The notes under the pieces were generated by a model. It did no database searches, had not been told where the DNA came from, and worked only from the letters and a program-made list of their open reading frames with translations. A program made the position numbers and the translations under genes. A DNA stretch of 64,000 bases from contig NC_133161.1 in the NCBI RefSeq assembly GCF_040802235.1, positions 145,009,121-145,073,120 of the forward strand, read 5' to 3'. Every line of letters begins with the position of its first letter. Position 1 is the first letter of the stretch. Positions 10,501 through 59,600 of the stretch are shown piece by piece. This stretch comes from Manis javanica (taxonomy: Eukaryota; Chordata; Mammalia; Pholidota; Manidae).

Positions 10501-12827
10501 CAAACTGCTGAGCAGCATTCGAACCAGCAAATTCGTGCCTGTTGACCTCAATGCCTTCCTATGCCAGGCGGAGGGGCTGATGAGCAACTTCTATTCCAGG
10601 CTGGGTGAGCACGCCAGCGGGAGGCGAGGGGAGGGGCCCACTGGGGGTGCCCACCACAGCCTTAGCAATAGAGCTGCAAGTAGGAGCCTGGCCTCCAGCT
10701 CCCCGGCATGCTCAGTACCTCAGCCCTTGCCGCCAGGGCAAGAGTGCCCTCGGAGCCCACAGTCACCTTCACTGCAGGGCGGGATTCCAGGGCCTACGAG
10801 AGGGTCCCCAAGCCACACCTCCAGACAGGCTCTGCTCCTTCTCCCCAAACATAACCTTTTGACCCCTCAGAGTGGGGGAATCCTCATGGGCAGTGCCCTC
10901 CTGAGGAAGAGGGCACTGCAGGGCCCCTCATTCAGGGAATTCAGGGTCCTCGAGGCCTAAAGTGTGGGCTCCAGGTAGGCATGCCCCCTCGGTGCCCAGG
11001 CCTTCTTGGGGAGGACAAGGGGAGGCCAAAGCAGACTAGGGAATGGGGCCCAAAGGGGACACCCTGGTCACTGAGCCTAAAGGCAGTGTCCACACAGGGA
11101 ATGAATCCCAAGCCACGAAGTACAGACAGTTGCGGGAACAGCGCTTGGCTGCCCTGCAGGCCGTCCTGTGGGATGAGGAGATGGGTGCCTGGTTTGACTT
11201 TGACCTCGAGAATAGAAAGAAGAACCAGGAGTTTTACCCGTCCAACCTCGCTCCTCTCTGGACCAGCTGCTTCTCTGACGTGGGTGTCGTGGACAAGGCT
11301 TTGAAATACCTGGAGGTGAGGGGGACAGCAGGTGGGCTGGGACCCTGGGGCAGGACCCCGCTCTCTCCCTGACTCTGACAAGTCACCTCTGGCAAGTGGC
11401 AGCCACTCCCTCCTCCTCTTCGGCCCTGTCTCAGCCTGCGGGCCCCGCCAGGGCCACCAGGGGGCAGCCGTGAGCCACGGAGAGAAAGCCCAGCAAAGGG
11501 ACATGTGCCTTTAGGAGGGCCCAGCCTCCTGGCTCCCCCAGCAGCCCCAACCCGCAGTCCTAGTGACTCTGGAACCTTATAGGCCAACCAGATCCTGACC
11601 TACCAGTACGGGGTGCCGACCTCTCTCCAGAAGACAGGCCAACAGTGGGACTTCCCCAATGCCTGGGCGCCCCTGCAGGACCTCATCATCAGAGGTAGGG
11701 AGGCAGGGATGCGGCAGATCCCAGGGCCCTCCCCGCCACCCCCTGCCCGTGGAGGTAGAGGCTTGGCCTCCCCGGTACAGGGGAGACATGGACAAAGGAT
11801 GGGAGGGGGGCTTTCTCCGGCTCCTCTGCTCTCTTAGCCTCCCGTCCAGCAAACACTTACGTCCACCCCCACCTGTCAGGGGAATCAGCCCTCCTCTCTC
11901 CCTCCAAGCCTGGGCCCGGATGAAGAGCAGCCTGGCCTGCGGTCCCAGGAAGGTCGTGGGACCTGGGCCTCTTTCCCTCCTTGAGGCCAGTAAGGCCTCT
12001 GCTGCCCCTGGGAAGGGGGCTCTGGAGGCTCAGGGTCCTGCCTGGGGTGGGATCTAGGTCTGGCCAAGTCTCCTTCCCCTCGGACCCAGGAGGTAGCTTT
12101 CCAGCTGGCCCAGAATTGGATCCTAACCAACTTTGACGTCTACTCCAAAAAGTCAGCCATGTACGAGAAGGTGAGCGGGCCCTGAGCCCAGCCCCCTGGG
12201 GCCTCCTCCCCCGGTGAGCTGGAGGAGGGTCAGGCTTTGCAAAGCCCAGGCCCAGCCCAGCAGGGACAGTGGCGGCGCCCAGTGGCCATTCGTAGGCACT
12301 GCAGGGTCAGACTGCAGACAGACAAGCTTCTCCCAAAGGGGCTCCCAGTTCTTGCTTCCCCTGGAGGGCTGCGGAGGGGCCTGGGCTAGTGCCTGACCTT
12401 GGAACCCGTCCTCTTGTCCCTAGTATGACATCAGCAGCGGTGGGCAGCCAGGCGGTGGAGGGGAGTATGAAGTTCAGGTGAGTGGCCAACATGCCGCAGG
12501 GAACCACAGGGTTCTGCTGTCCCCACAGCTCCCCGCGACCTCCTCAAGCTAGGCCTGGCTCCTCCCCCTGTGTGGTCCACAGGGAGCGTGGCTGTGCTCC
12601 CTGGAACCCCCGGGGGGCTGGCGGGACCACAGCCCCTGGGTGGGGACCCACACCCCCCCGGCGTGCCTCTGCAGGAAGGGTTTGGCTGGACCAATGGAGT
12701 GGTCCTGATGCTGCTGGACCGTTACGGCGACCGGCTGAGCTCGGGGACCCAGGGAGCCTTCCTGGCGCCTGGCTGCCTCCCAGGTGCCCTTCTGCTTGGC
12801 CTCCTGCTCAGCTTTCTGCCGCAGTGA
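7542..12827 (+). CDS. TREH: Trehalase, GPI-anchored brush-border enzyme (5' partial: first exon outside window)
   Basis: Hydrolyses alpha,alpha-trehalose to two glucose molecules (glycoside hydrolase family 37) on the brush border of intestine and kidney. Coding exons seen: 7542-7642, 7780-7924, 8007-8094, 9268-9368, 9500-9592, 9709-9825, 9926-10048, 10268-10317, 10410-10604, 11098-11315, 11583-11694, 12058-12170, 12424-12477, 12675-12827. All joins keep phase and use GT-AG, giving 553 complete residues plus stop. That matches the 583-residue human enzyme minus its signal-peptide exon, from memory. Signature 1 (PGGRFVEFYYWDSYW) spans the exons at 9268 and 9500; signature 2 (QWDFPNAWAP) is in the exon at 11583. 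The likely catalytic Asp is in ESGWDFSSRW and the Glu in the EYEVQEGFGW region, by analogy with bacterial TreA. The C-terminus is a hydrophobic tail (LPGALLLGLLLSFLP) typical of a GPI signal. No disabling change was seen. Confidence 0.95.
8095..9267 (+). other. TREH intron (between exons 8007-8094 and 9268-9368)
   Basis: GC-rich intron of about 1.2 kb, the longest TREH intron in the window. It has long spurious open frames on both strands because stop codons are rare in GC-rich DNA. I see no exon, repeat family or RNA gene in it. Confidence 0.85.
10605..11097 (+). other. TREH intron (between exons 10410-10604 and 11098-11315)
   Basis: Intron of 493 bp with consensus GTGAGC donor and CAG acceptor. 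Nothing else was recognised in it. Confidence 0.85.
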
Positions 12828-12870
12828 CACCGTCCGCCTTCACGCCCTCACCCAGCCCCAGCGGCTGCTC

Positions 12871-12876
12871 ATTAAA
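12871..12876 (+). terminator. TREH: TREH poly(A) signal ATTAAA
   Basis: The common variant signal ATTAAA lies 44 bases after the TREH stop codon, giving a very short 3' UTR of roughly 60-70 bases. No AATAAA occurs in the next few hundred plus-strand bases, so this is the likely end of the transcript. Confidence 0.7.
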
Positions 12877-12894
12877 CCTCTGCATGAGTTCCTA

Positions 12895-13124
12895 CCTTGC
12901 CTGCCTCTTCCCCCTGGAGGCCCTCATGCCCCTCCACACCTCAAGCCCCCAGCCAGTGCTGGTCACAGTGGAGTGGGGTCAAGGTAGGGACCTGGAGGCC
13001 CTGGCTTGGGCCCTGGATCCCTCCTGGAAATTTAGCAAGGGAAAAATCCTGTCTTGTGGGGACGATCTAGCCTTTCTACTCCACGTATCCCGGCCCCAAA
13101 CCCACACATCCTGGCCCCCCAAAC
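12895..13124. other. Tail-to-tail spacer between TREH and PHLDB1
   Basis: Only about 230 bp separate the predicted cleavage sites of the two convergent genes. The spacer has no recognisable feature of its own, so modest readthrough from either gene would give antisense overlap. Confidence 0.65.
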
Positions 13125-14379
13125 ACATACTCCAAATGCTTTATTGTTCTTCTGAGATGCTTACAAATACTGAAAAACAACCAGCCCAGGCCCAGCAACC
13201 ACGGCCCAGTGCTGGGAGGGACAGGGAGGCGGGCTTAGTGTTAAGGCGAGAAGGGCTGAGGCCAGACGGCTGGACACCTGGTCCTTTGCTCCCCGTTTTC
13301 ATCAACCTGCTAAGGCCAAAGGGACGGCAGTTGGCCCTCAGGGCCCTCTCCCTCTGCTGCTTCCTCTCCTGCTCAGGCTCTCCCCGGGGGCCTCTGAGCG
13401 GCCAGTCCATGTCAGAAACAGCCCTGAACAGAACCCCTTCTAGCTTCCTCTCCGTCCACGCTGCCCCTGCCCTGGAATCTAGATCCTCCAGCTTCTTCCC
13501 TTGTGGCTCTAAGCAAGGCACGAGTGGAAGGGAGAGGGCTGGACTGAGGGCCAGCAGGCTGTGCCTCGGAACCTGGAGATACAGGCAAGGGGCAGGGAGA
13601 GGGCGTTCAGTCCCCGGCCCCCAGCAGGAAACGCCCAAGGGCCAGGCTGGAGAGATGATGGCTCGTACTCTCAGACGGGCCCACAGCGGGAGCAGTGGGC
13701 TAAGCCACAGAGCCATGGCAATTAGTATGTAACCATGGTGATGAAGCAGTTACTATGGTGACCACGGTGGCGGTCTGCACAAAGGGGATGGGGCTGGGAC
13801 CTCAAGGATGACACCTGTGGTCTCTGGCCCTGGAGCAAAGTAATAAAAACTACAAATGCGGGAGGACAATGAGGCGGAACGGGGTCGGAGAAGCACACTG
13901 CCTGAGCTGTTACCCCACTCTGGGTGTGGCTCTGCTTAGCCCCCAAGGCCCCTGTAAAGGGGGCTGAAGCAAGAGGGGATCTTTGGCAGATTCTGGTACC
14001 ATAATCTGTTCTTTGCAAAAAAGAACACAGGGTGGGGAGTGCAGGTGCCAGGTCGGAGCTGAGAGGCCCCCTCTGTGACAGCCCCTCTGCCCTGGTGGGC
14101 CCAGCACAGGACCCAGAGGGTCACTGCAAGTTCTGGGCTCCCGGGAAGAAGCAAAACCCCGACCCCACCTTCGTCTCCTTGCCGGTTCTTCGGAGGCCTG
14201 AGCTCAGAAATTCACGGGCGAGCTCCTTCTGGGACATTACCAAGTCTCCTTGCACAAAAGCGCCGGACACACCGCACCCTCCGGGGGCTTCTGGGAGCAC
14301 CCCCGCTAGGTCGGGTGAGCAGTGCAGCAGATGGTCAGGCACGGGTCCTGGGGCGGCCGGGCGAGGAGGCCCCCCCCCG
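13125..14379 (-). other. PHLDB1: PHLDB1 3' untranslated region
   Basis: About 1.25 kb between the PHLDB1 stop codon and its poly(A) signal. It appears as uninterrupted last-exon sequence with no consensus intron or repeat recognised. A 416-residue plus-strand open frame runs across the TREH 3' end into this region but has no protein-like character. Confidence 0.7.
13140..13145 (-). terminator. PHLDB1: PHLDB1 poly(A) signal AATAAA
   Basis: On the minus strand a canonical AATAAA is read at this place, about 1.24 kb after the PHLDB1 stop codon at 14382-14380. Cleavage would fall near 13125. Confidence 0.75.
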
Positions 14380-51541
<37,162 letters not shown>

Positions 51542-52954
51542 GGTCCTGGGACTCCAGAGCTCCTGCAGACACAGCAGAAAGCAGGTGAAGAGGGAGGCCA
51601 GGGGAGAAAAGGAAAAGGAGTAGGCTCTGTGGTGGGGTTCTCAGCCCCAGTCACCATCATTCCTAGCAAGCTCACACAGAAGAAAAAGTGGAGGCAGTTC
51701 AGGAGCTTCCTGGGGGAAGGAAGTGCCACAGTCAGCCACGCACGGATACCACACCACACCAGCCGTGGCCCTCGCCACCATGCACACAAAAAGCCCTGTA
51801 GGGCCCGACCTGTGGTTCTGTGCTTTTTTGCCTCTGACATCTAGGACCCAGGTCTTGGCAGCTGAGGACCCTCAGACACCTAGGCTGTAAAAGCAGGGTG
51901 GGGAAAATCTACCTCAGCTGAATCCAAGGAACTCCCTCCAGGGACACGGGGTAGCCAGAGGACCCCCAGATGGGTGGCAGGGCTGAGCAGGAGTTCCCTC
52001 CCCCAGCTTTTCCCTCTCCTCTTCTCCCTTTGTCTCTTTTCCCAGGGGTCTCAGTAGGACATTTTCTTAAAGGAGACACAACACGAAAAACTCAACCATT
52101 CCTGCCATCTCTGTATGTCTCAACTCCTGCACCCTCTCTTCCCCAGAAAGCAATCTTGCCTCCATATAATCAGCAAAAAAACCCCTCAGTGGTGACTAAT
52201 GCTGGGAATACAGGACCCCTGGGTTCTCGACCTGATTTGGTTGTATAGGAAGCTTAGGTTGTTAGAACCAACAGTAAAATAGATTCCAGAGCTAGAACTT
52301 GAACTCTGCCCCACCCATCCCGTTCTCCCTGGCTCATATTTTTGGTACCTGAGAAACATGAGGCAGGACCTTTGTGTGCCAGTGTGTGCCTACATGCCCA
52401 TGCCGCCATCATCTTGCTAAGGTTAGGAAATTCTCACTGCTGAAATGTGACCGGGGAAAGCTGACGAGAGTGTGGTTGAAGGTAGGAAGGGAAATTGAGG
52501 CAGGCAGGCCTCCCCTTCACTTTCCCTTCCAGCCCTCTCCCAGGCGACTTGGAGAGGAAGTGACGGCGAGAGCCAGCATTCCTAGGAGCGTCTGACCCTG
52601 GCAGTGGGGCCTGTGGGCCTCAGCCATAGACTTACTAATTTTACCCGCCCAGCTTCCACCCTTCCGGACTGCACTGCATCATCTCTGTCACCATTTCCAC
52701 CCAAGCTGGCGGAAGAGAGGCCGGAACAGGGCCCGGGGCCCACCCTAAGTCGGCCCAGGAAGAGCAAAGGGAAAAGCCACTAACCTACACCAAGCTCCAA
52801 GCTGTCCTGGCACCTCTTCCCCATGGGGAAGAATTTCCAGGGACAGAAACTGCTGTACTGCTCCCTTCAACTCAGGAAAATCCCTTAGCGTTCTCTGAGG
52901 AGGAGAGGCAGAGAGAGCAGAATGGGGAATTTATATAAAGGAGGGGGTAAGAAA

Positions 52955-53135
52955 AACAATGCAATAAATAATGCAGAAAAAGCCTCATCATTCAGTGGGA
53001 AGAACTTTAGACTGGGATGCAAGGGCTTTAAATTCGAACCCCAACATTATTACTTATTTCCTGTTAGATCTTGGACAAGTTACTTCTCTCAATGTCAGGT
53101 CATTCTCTATAAAACTGGAATAATGATTTTAAGAA
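52955..53135 (+). repeat. MIR-like fragment
   Basis: 'agactgggatgcaagggctttaaattcgaacccc', 'cttggacaagttacttctctcaatgtc' and 'ataaaactggaataatga' resemble the MIR A box/core order. Diverged. Confidence 0.55.
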
Positions 53136-53139
53136 AAGA

Positions 53140-53350
53140 TTGTTTGGATCAGTGCTTGTCTGGGGCGAGCAGTAGAATGGGGATTGACTAAATGGGCACA
53201 ATATTTTTTTGGGGGGTGATTGAAATGTTCTAAAACTAAATTATGATGATGGTCGCACAGATCTGAAAATACACTAACATTTATCGACTGTACACGTAAA
53301 TGAATTTTATTGTACATACAGATGCCTCAATAAAACTGCTAGTTAAAAAA
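53140..53350 (+). mobile_element. Old L1 3' end fragment
   Basis: 'ttttggggggtgattgaaatgttctaaaactaaattatgatgatggtcgcacagat', 'tcgactgtacacgtaaatgaattttat' and 'tcaataaaac...aaaaaa' are the classic end of L1M elements, with a short residual A tail. Confidence 0.75.
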
Positions 53351-53384
53351 GCACGAATGTCTAGAAATTCAGGTATTATATTAA

Positions 53385-53530
53385 ATGACACTCTGAAGTG
53401 CGGAGCACTATAAACACACCAGCTATTAGGATGCGCTTCATGACCTTGAACAAGTCACCTCACCTTTCTGGACCTGTTTGTCCATCTGCCAAGTTTGTCA
53501 CTATCGCCCTGTGAGGCAGCGGTGAGTGTG
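53385..53530 (+). repeat. MIR-like fragment
   Basis: 'cttcatgaccttgaacaagtcacctcacctttctggacctgtttgtccatctgcca' follows the MIR core. Confidence 0.55.
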
Positions 53531-53734
53531 TTCATTTATTTACACCAAAGAATTTCAAGTGGAGATAAAGACTGTGAAGGAGTAAGTTTAACGGGGAATA
53601 AGAGTGATTACGGGAGCTGAAGGGGAGGAGGAGATAAGGAGAGAGGTGTAGGGAAAGACCGAGAAGATAAGAAAAGATGTGGAGATTGGGAGGGGTGGGG
53701 CTGAAGTCCCGGCTCGAAACCCAACCCCGGTGGG

Positions 53735-56460
53735 GTGGGAAGGTGCACCGGGCCGGCGCGGCCGCGGGCGGGCGGGGCCTGCGCGGAGGTGCTAAGCCGC
53801 GGCCGCGAGGGCCGCCACCCGGGGGCGCCCCGTCCTCGAACCCGCCTCCTGCTGGCGACACGGCCCTGCGCGCGGCGCCCCCCGCCCGACCCACCTGCTT
53901 CGGGCTCCCCAGGCTACCCACTACTCGGCGCGGTCCTGACCCACCCCGCCGCCCCCCGCGGCCTTTCGGCTAAACCCCGCCCGGTCCCGCTGCCAAAAAC
54001 AGGCCCCCGCGGCGCGCAGCGGGCTCTGGAGGAGGGACGCGAGGGCAGCGCTGCGGTCAGCTCGGGCTCCGGCGGCCCTCCCGCCCGCGGGCGTGGGGAG
54101 GCAGAGGCCCGGGGGCCGGAGGCGGCGCGCTCCAGGGAGGGCACCGTGCGCAGCGGGGCTGCGGCCTCCTCGCCCGGCGGGAAAGCGTGGGCACCCGGGC
54201 CACGCGGGAGGAGCGGCCCTCTCCCCGCAGCGGGTGTCGCTGGGCTCGGCACCCGAACGGGGGTGGACGGAGCCCCGGGGAAGGGCCGGAAAGGTCTGCA
54301 ACCACCCGGCCCTGGGGTTGGTCCAGGTTCCAGACCGCGCCCCAGACGGAAGGGCCCGGGCCGGCCGCCCGCCGCGCCCCCGCCCTGGGGCTTCCCCCGG
54401 GGGCCGCTCGGGGCCTCACCTGTGCCCCGGGGGCCCAGCCGGGGCCTCGCCGCGGGCGTCGCATGGCTGCGGCCGGAGGCCTGCGCGGCGAGCCGGGATC
54501 CTCTGGGGCCGCCGCCTCCGCCCTCCCGGCGCACATCCGCCCTCGAGGAAGGGCCCCCGGCAGCGGAAAGAGCCGGGAAGGGAAGGGAAGGAAACTGAGG
54601 CCGGAGGCTGCCCGGCGGGTCGCCGGAGCTGGGCGGGGGCCGGCGAGTGGGTGTGGAAAGGCCCGGGGCGGACAGAATTTAAGGATGAGAAAAGAAGGGG
54701 TCTGCGGGGTCTGCGGGTGGACGGGACTCGGAAAGGGAGGCGCCGGGGTTCGAGGGGAGCCGGAGGAGTCCGAGGGGTGAGGAAAACCGGAGCCGGGCAG
54801 GGGGCGGCGAGGCGGGCAGGAGGGCGCGATGGGAGAGCAGGACGGAGCGCCTGCGGGGTGTAGAGCGGGGGGAGACGGTGGGACAGACGTCCGGGGACGG
54901 GGGAGGGCTGAGGGGACGGCGGCCAGGGGATACGGGGAAGGCCCGAGGGCGCTGGCGGGGGGAACCGCGAGGCGGGGAGAGGCAGAGTTACGGAGAAGAG
55001 GGCGCCTGGGTGCGGGCCGGCGGACGCAGAAGCCGGGGAGGCTGCGGACGTCTAGGAAGACGGGGGCGGCGCGGGGCAGAGCCGGGAAGAGGGGCGTGCG
55101 GACAGCCTGGGGTACGGCTTTTGCCTGTGTGCGGCGCTGGAGGCGGGGGTGCTGGCAAAGAGCGCCTCGCCGGAGTCGCCGGGCGGAGTGGGCTTCGCTG
55201 CCCCGCCCCGGGGCCGCCAGGTGGGACAAGGCCGCAGTGTTGGGCTGCGGGCCGGGCCGCCCCGCCCGCCGCGGACGCCGGACAAGCGGCCTTTCTTTGG
55301 CCGGGCGGGGAGAGGGAGCCGCTTGTTTGCGCGGCCGGGGAAGGGGCGGCCCCACAGACACCGCCCGCTCCTCGCGGGGGCAGCTGCGGGAAGGGGGCTG
55401 AGCGGGCCAGGGAGGCTCCGCGTGGGGCGCGTGTGAGTAGAGGGCTGCGCGCGGGGCGACGGGCAGCTTGAGTGTGTGACGGGGCTCCTGGGGAGCGGGA
55501 GCGGAGTGTGCGCGGGGTGCTGCTCGGGTGAACGGCGGGTGGAGGGCCGTGTGTGTGGACGGCGCGAGGGGTCCACGCGCGGAGCGGCGGCGACAGGCAG
55601 GGGCTGGGCGCGGGGTGGGGAGGGTGCGTGGGTGAGGCGCGGTGGGGCGCTGCACGCGTGTGCCGCGCGGGCAGCCTGCCGTGGAGGGACTGTTTCTGTG
55701 TGACCTGTGGGATGAGTCAGCCTCCGGGGCGGCTGAGCTAACGGGCCCAGAATGCAGCCCCGCCCCGGCGCCCTGGGTCCCCCGCCGGCCACGCGGTCCG
55801 CAGGCCTAGTGCCCCCCGCGTCCGCCTCCGTGACCCAGCACCCCGCGGCAGCCCCCAGTCCCCGCCGCCGGCGCCCGCCCGCCTGCACTGCTCCATCCCG
55901 GCGGGGCCCGGGTGACCCGGCTCGGCCTCGCCCGGGGAACTCCGCGAAGGTTTCGAATAGGGACGGTGCGTGTGTGGCAAGAGCCGGGGACTCACTCCCC
56001 CGGGGTGTCCCATCGGCCTCACTGACTCCTAAAGACGCGGGGCCTCGCAGGAGGGCTCCTCCGGCTCCAGACGTGCCTCCTACCTCCAGAACACCTATCC
56101 AAAGCCCCTCCCGGACACCCACGCCCCCGGCCCGACTTCGCATGCGTTTCTTGTCGGTCCAGGAGGCCCGGCGCGGACTGGAGCGGAGATGCCCCCAGGT
56201 CACACGCTTACACACACACACACACACACCCGTGCAAGGCTCTTAGTCCTGCCGTCGGCAGGAGGTGGAGGTGTGGGGCGCTGGCGGATGAGCCCCCGCG
56301 AGTGTCCCCTCGTCGGCGGTCTGGGTGCCCGCAGGAGTCTTGGTGGGGGCCAGGCTCAGCGACCCTCCGGGGGGCGCGAGGGCCCCCTCTGGCGGCGGCG
56401 AGGGCAGCCAAAAGCAAACAGGAGCCAGCTGCGCACAAAGCCCCCACGCACTCACCTGGG
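53735..56460 (-). promoter_or_regulatory. PHLDB1: Main PHLDB1 CpG-island promoter with untranslated first exon(s)
   Basis: About 2.7 kb of extremely GC- and CpG-rich DNA at the 5' side of the minus-strand gene. It contains many GGGCGG/CCGCCC boxes and no TATA box of note. Good minus-strand splice donors for untranslated first exons are CACAG|GTGAGG (exon end 54420) and CCCAG|GTGAGT (exon end 56456). Two more lie outside the island, CCAAG|GTAAGG (56601) and GCAAG|GTAAGG (57558). Several alternative first exons are therefore likely, all spliced to the acceptor at 51563. Transcription starts cannot be fixed by eye. Confidence 0.8.
56210..56230. repeat. Short (CA)n tract in CpG island
   Basis: About ten CA units inside the otherwise GC-rich promoter island. 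Confidence 0.85.
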
Positions 56461-56609
56461 GCACCCCTACGGGTTGCTTCGGGGCTTACTAGCTCAGAGC
56501 TGATCTGAGGGCTCTCGCCAGGCCCCTGGGACTTTCCCTTAACAGTCCCCGCCGCGCCGCGAAAGGAACCCGCAGGCGTAGCGGGAAGAAGCGCCCTTAC
56601 CTTGGAGGG

Positions 56610-59600
56610 AGAGGACAGCGGTCCCTTCGGTCCCTTCGCCTGGCTCCGCCGCCGGGCCTCAGGCTCGGAAAGACACTGTTGCTTTTCCTTGGGAACCCGC
56701 TAAGTAGGAGGAGAGCGAGCGGGTTCCGCCCCACCTCCCCGCTAGTCTCCGCCCCCATCCCCCGTCCCGTCCGCCTGGCGGGCAGAGAAGACGCCCTTGT
56801 GGGGCTAGAGCCCAAGGTCCCCCCACCCACCCTTTCCCATAGCAGCACCTCCCCCAGGCCCACGCCTGCACAGCACCCGCTTTGTTCCTCTCTGCAGCTG
56901 GCCTCTCCACTACCACCACACCACACACGCACCCCTTCTCCCCCTCCCCTCCCCTCAGGACTCTGCTAGACCACCTCCACCCCTGGGCTTCAAGGCTCTT
57001 TTGAGAGAGCATTTTGGACAATATCTCCCCTCCTCCTTTTTTTAAAGACCTTAGAGGCCTGATCCTCCATCTGGCTACCATAAACCTCTTAGTTGCAGCC
57101 CTACAACATGCTGTCAACATCTCCAGAACATCTGAGAGGACTCAGGTCAGCCTCCCGCCACCCTTTCTCCTCATCTACCCCAGGCCCTGCCATGAAGAGC
57201 TGTGAGTGGGGTTGGTAACCCTGCACATCCAGCTGCGCGGATTTTTCTAAGGATGAGCATAAGAAGACTTGATGAAGTGACATGCAAACTATAATGCACA
57301 GGAAAGGTGAATGGCATTATCTTGCCTCCAAGTAGCTTCACCCCCAGCACAACCTGCTGGATTACAATTGGGAGGCAAGCTACAGATACACTATATGTGA
57401 AGCACACCGTATTAGTTCGGATCTGTGTAGTAGAGAGTTAATAAGGAAGTAAAGGGGGGATTAAAAACCTGAAAAGAGCCTAGAAACCAAGCCTGGTTTT
57501 AATCATTCTTCATTTCAACCCCCATCCCAAAATCCAGCCAGGACAGTGGATCCTTACCTTGCAAAGCCTTCTCTTGGCACAGGAGACTGACTCAGGAGGC
57601 CCTAGGGAGCTGCACTCAGCTAGACTGGACCTCTTTAACCCGCCCTATAGGGACCCCTGGAACTATTGGTCTTTGGGGAGGGAGCAGAGAGCCCCTAAGC
57701 CTGGCATAAATTCCAGCTGGGATGGACAGCAGAAAGTAATTTTCCCCTTTAGGATGGACAGATACTGTTCCGATTCAGTGTCTTCAGTCCTTGCCCTGAC
57801 TCCTAACCCAGGAACAGCGGGAGGCTGAACTGCAGGAATCTTTGGTCACTCATTGACAGGGTCAGCACCGGCAGGAGGCCCCCGGGAGGCTGGAGCTGAG
57901 GGCGCCAGGCAATTGGCAAGAAGCAGGCGGGGCTGGACCCTCTTTACCTGCTGCAGCTAACCAAGGTCAAACAATCAGGCTCCAGCATGCGCTGCAGGTA
58001 CCGGGGAGCCCCAGGATTTGGAGGGGGTACAGAGGCAGCTCTTATACTTCCTTTTTTCATACTGTTTGAGGCTCATGAAAGTATTTTGACTTTGGCCACC
58101 TTTCATGAGGCAGATCATAACAGTAATTTCCAGGCTATTCTGGTAAAAGAAAAAGAAACAAAACCAAAACTACAGTATCCTATGTGCCAAGACCCAGTAT
58201 TTTGAGGGAAGGGGCTCAGACTGGCGTACCTTAGACTTTTCACGTTTCACGACTCCCAACTCTTCTTGGTCAGGAGGAATTTGAGGGAATAATCAAGCCT
58301 GCCGCAGAGGCAGCTGACGCTGAGGCAAGGGGTTGAAACAGCACCCAACTTCTCACTGTCCTCCCAGCCCAGGGACCAGATGACCTCATGAAAAAGTCTC
58401 TCGCCAATGTGTCCTCACTGCTGCTGTGTTGAGGCCCTGTGTTCCCACAGTTAGAGCACTCAGGGGACTACAGACCTCCCACCCCCACCCTGATCCACAT
58501 CTGGAGCCCATCAAAAAAACGCAGTGCTCTCACAGTTATGCAAGAGGTCCAGCAGCTGGGAGCTCAGGAAAGGGGGGGCAAGAAAAGGAAGCAGAAAACA
58601 GCTTTCCAAGCATGCTTCAGACTTTCCGAAGTGGAAGCAGGGGGAGAGAGCAAAGGCTGGGTGTGGAAGGAAGAGTGGGTTTCTTAAGGCCCTCTGCACT
58701 TGGCTATGAATGTCAGGAATGGATTTCCACACCCCTCCTGCACATTTTCCATCTCTGTCCCACCTCTCAAACTGTACTCTCCAGCCCCAGGAAGAGGCGA
58801 TTATTGCTCATTACAGTAAGTAATCCCTGGAGATACACCCTACCCCAGGAAGCTATCCTTTCTGGCCTGTTCCAATCCTGAGCTCAGGCGTCATTAGTGT
58901 AGGTGTGGTGGCAGCAGTGATGCCAAGTAACTCCTCTCTGCATCCAAGTTGGAAAAAAATTCAAACCTTTCTCTTCAGCAGCTGCAAAGGAGCAGAAGCT
59001 CTCTTCTCAGCTTGTCTTAGAAATTGCACAATCCACACTTCCACCCAAAGCTGAGACATCCAAGCTGAGCGGGAAATTTGGGTAGGAAGACTTGGCTCTG
59101 TCTACCTCCAAGGCTCAGGACCTTTTTATGTGCTGAGAACAAGTGTTACTTGGACAAAAGAATGGGAAAGACCTACTCCATTTCTCTCATCCCCTTGAGT
59201 TTTTTCAAATAGCCCCTGTCCAATAATCAACTTGACCAGAGTATGCTTATGGGACCATTCAGAATTTAGCCAAGCCCTAAATAACCACTTAGCCCCTGCC
59301 CTATGAACACCAAGGCAAAAAATCTTTCCCTTTTGGTGGGCGGTGGAGGGAGTGAGAAGTGACCCAAGCTTGTAGAAACTTTTGTGTTGTTGAAAACTGC
59401 CTGGTTTTTTGGCCTCATGTTTGAGAGAGGGTTAACAACTTGGTTTGGAAAGGTAGTCTAATTTTCCTAAAAGCTTGCCTCCGTATCAGTCACTAACTCC
59501 CCAGGGTAAAATCTTAGACTGACACTTGTAGAGATGCCCTCTGCCCTTGGGTTTAGAGCAACACCCAGTAACCAACCTACTGTGGATCTTCCAGGTTCAA

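Larger units (their letters stand above)
51563..53730 (-). other. First PHLDB1 intron (part)
   Basis: Between the first coding exon and the CpG island. 51.6-52.9 kb shows no recognisable feature; 52.95-53.53 kb is repeat-derived (MIR, L1, MIR). Confidence 0.7.

Noticed and set aside
12482-13732. 416-residue plus-strand open frame over the TREH end and PHLDB1 3' UTR
   Set aside because: It is out of frame with the clear TREH exons it overlaps and has no domain or conserved look.
53735-55471. Plus-strand open frames of 190-287 residues in the main CpG island
   Set aside because: Mutually overlapping Gly/Arg-rich frames without protein-like character; a divergent gene is not supported.
54057-56227. 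532- and 391-residue minus-strand open frames in the main CpG island
   Set aside because: Pro/Arg/Ala-rich translations of CpG-island DNA that overlap each other in different frames. They contain no recognisable domain and the region is better explained as promoter.
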